Shown: positions 12,920-13,351 of the stretch, piece by piece
Layout: each line of letters begins with the position of its first letter
How positions within the stretch are numbered: position 1 is the stretch's first letter
Assembly (NCBI GenBank): GCA_027619145.1
Contig: JAQCGA010000043.1
Span: 1-13,351, forward strand
Direction: 5' to 3'
Source of the DNA: a bacterium
Lineage (GTDB): Bacteria; Latescibacterota; UBA2968; GCA-2709665
Length of the DNA stretch: 13,351 nucleotides
Program-made: the position numbers and the translations under genes
Notes under the pieces: model-generated
Told to the model about the DNA's origin: nothing
The model's input: the letters and a program-made list of their open reading frames with translations, nothing else
Database searches by the model: none

Positions 12920-13351
12920 ATGAAGATTACGCAGATTGAGGTACTTCCGCTGCGGGTGCCGTACGAGGATCGGATTCGGAAAATTTATTATCATTTTGAG
13001 ATGAAGGAAGAAGTGACGGTGTACCGGTTCCATACGGATACGGGGTTGGTGGGTCTGGGGGAGAATGGGGGGGCACCACTTCCGAAGGCGGCGCTGGATG
13101 CGTACATTGGGACGAATCCGTTTGACCATGTGATGGGCAAGGGGTTGTTCCACCTGGATATGGCGTGTTATGATTTGATGGGCAAACACCTGGGGTTGCC
13201 AGCCTGGAAGTTGATGGGGCAGCAGGCCCGGCAGTGGGTGTCAATGGGCTGGTGGATGCCGAGCATGTCACCGGAAGGTTCTGCGGCGGAGGTGGAAGTG
13301 GCGGCGGCACGGGGATACCGGGGGTTGAAGTGCAAGGCGCGCGCGGTTTTT
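12920..13351 (+). CDS. Mandelate racemase/muconate lactonizing-type protein (enolase superfamily), 3' end beyond window
   Basis: The only plus-strand gene. It starts at ATG 12920 (AAGGGG upstream) and is open to the window edge (144 codons). The N-terminal capping domain is typical: MKITQIEVLPLRVPY, then EEVTVYRFHTDTGLVGLGEN (30-49), then the helix FHLDMACYDLMGKHLGLPAWKLMG (77-100) of the MR/MLE subgroup (PF02746), then the barrel start with GYRGLKCKAR (132-141), where K137-x-K139 is the KxK motif whose second lysine is the catalytic base. The three metal ligands (D/E/E) and the second base lie beyond the edge. Members dehydrate sugar acids (gluconate, galactonate, rhamnonate, fuconate types), epimerise or lactonise; which is open. 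It is divergent from the Gfo/Idh/MocA gene across a 206-base gap. Confidence 0.85.
   Translation, partial: MKITQIEVLPLRVPYEDRIRKIYYHFEMKEEVTVYRFHTDTGLVGLGENGGAPLPKAALDAYIGTNPFDHVMGKGLFHLDMACYDLMGKHLGLPAWKLMGQQARQWVSMGWWMPSMSPEGSAAEVEVAAARGYRGLKCKARAVF

Noticed and set aside
1..13351. CRISPR arrays, tRNA or rRNA genes
   Set aside because: No regularly spaced repeats, cloverleaf with a T-loop, or rRNA sequence was seen on either strand.

Overview
This window looks like part of a chromosome or metagenome contig from an uncultured, moderately GC-rich bacterium. Nearly all genes lie on the minus strand. Small toxin-antitoxin-type genes, sugar-metabolism genes of the Gfo/Idh/MocA, GH106-like and mandelate racemase/enolase types, a tandem metallo-beta-lactamase protein and scattered palindromic repeats suggest a large, repeat-rich genome of the Poribacteria/Latescibacteria kind. 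That placement is inference from gene content; no rRNA, tRNA or ribosomal protein gene is present to test it.

Layout. Positions 1-2400 are an accessory, relatively AT-rich island: a Nudix hydrolase start joined out of frame to the tail of a GNAT acetyltransferase, a MazF-type toxin whose antitoxin is frameshifted, a small antitoxin-like ORF, and an overlapping DUF4160/DUF2442 pair. Two related repeats of about 77 bp (495-571 and 1346-1421) bracket the MazF module. Positions 2570-4426 encode a 618-residue tandem metallo-beta-lactamase protein whose first domain has lost its metal ligands. Positions 4614-5518 hold a broken M14 carboxypeptidase (frameshift plus internal deletion). A paired inverted palindromic repeat follows at 5584-5655.

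Positions 5776-8057 form a likely operon, read from high to low coordinate: SAM-dependent methyltransferase, MTA/SAH-type nucleosidase, the C-terminal piece of an aminoglycoside-phosphotransferase-like kinase (ATGA overlap with the nucleosidase), and an NTF2/SnoaL-like protein. By eye it is less GC-rich than the genes on either side. Methyltransferases release S-adenosylhomocysteine and the nucleosidase family cleaves it, so the first two genes could be linked.

Positions 8160-13351 hold sugar-related genes: a 1074-residue GH106-like glycoside hydrolase without a signal peptide, a Gfo/Idh/MocA oxidoreductase, and, divergently on the plus strand and cut by the window edge, a mandelate racemase/muconate lactonizing-type protein of the enolase superfamily. 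Together they could release a sugar, oxidise it and dehydrate the sugar acid; the substrate cannot be read from the sequence.

A striking theme is gene decay: four loci (Nudix/GNAT, antitoxin, M14 peptidase, kinase tail) are truncated, fused or frameshifted. Single-base shifts could also be sequencing errors, but the missing domains could not. I did not find a clearly new defence or mobile system; the most unusual items are the degenerate tandem MBL protein, the repeat-bracketed TA module and the methyltransferase-nucleosidase cluster.
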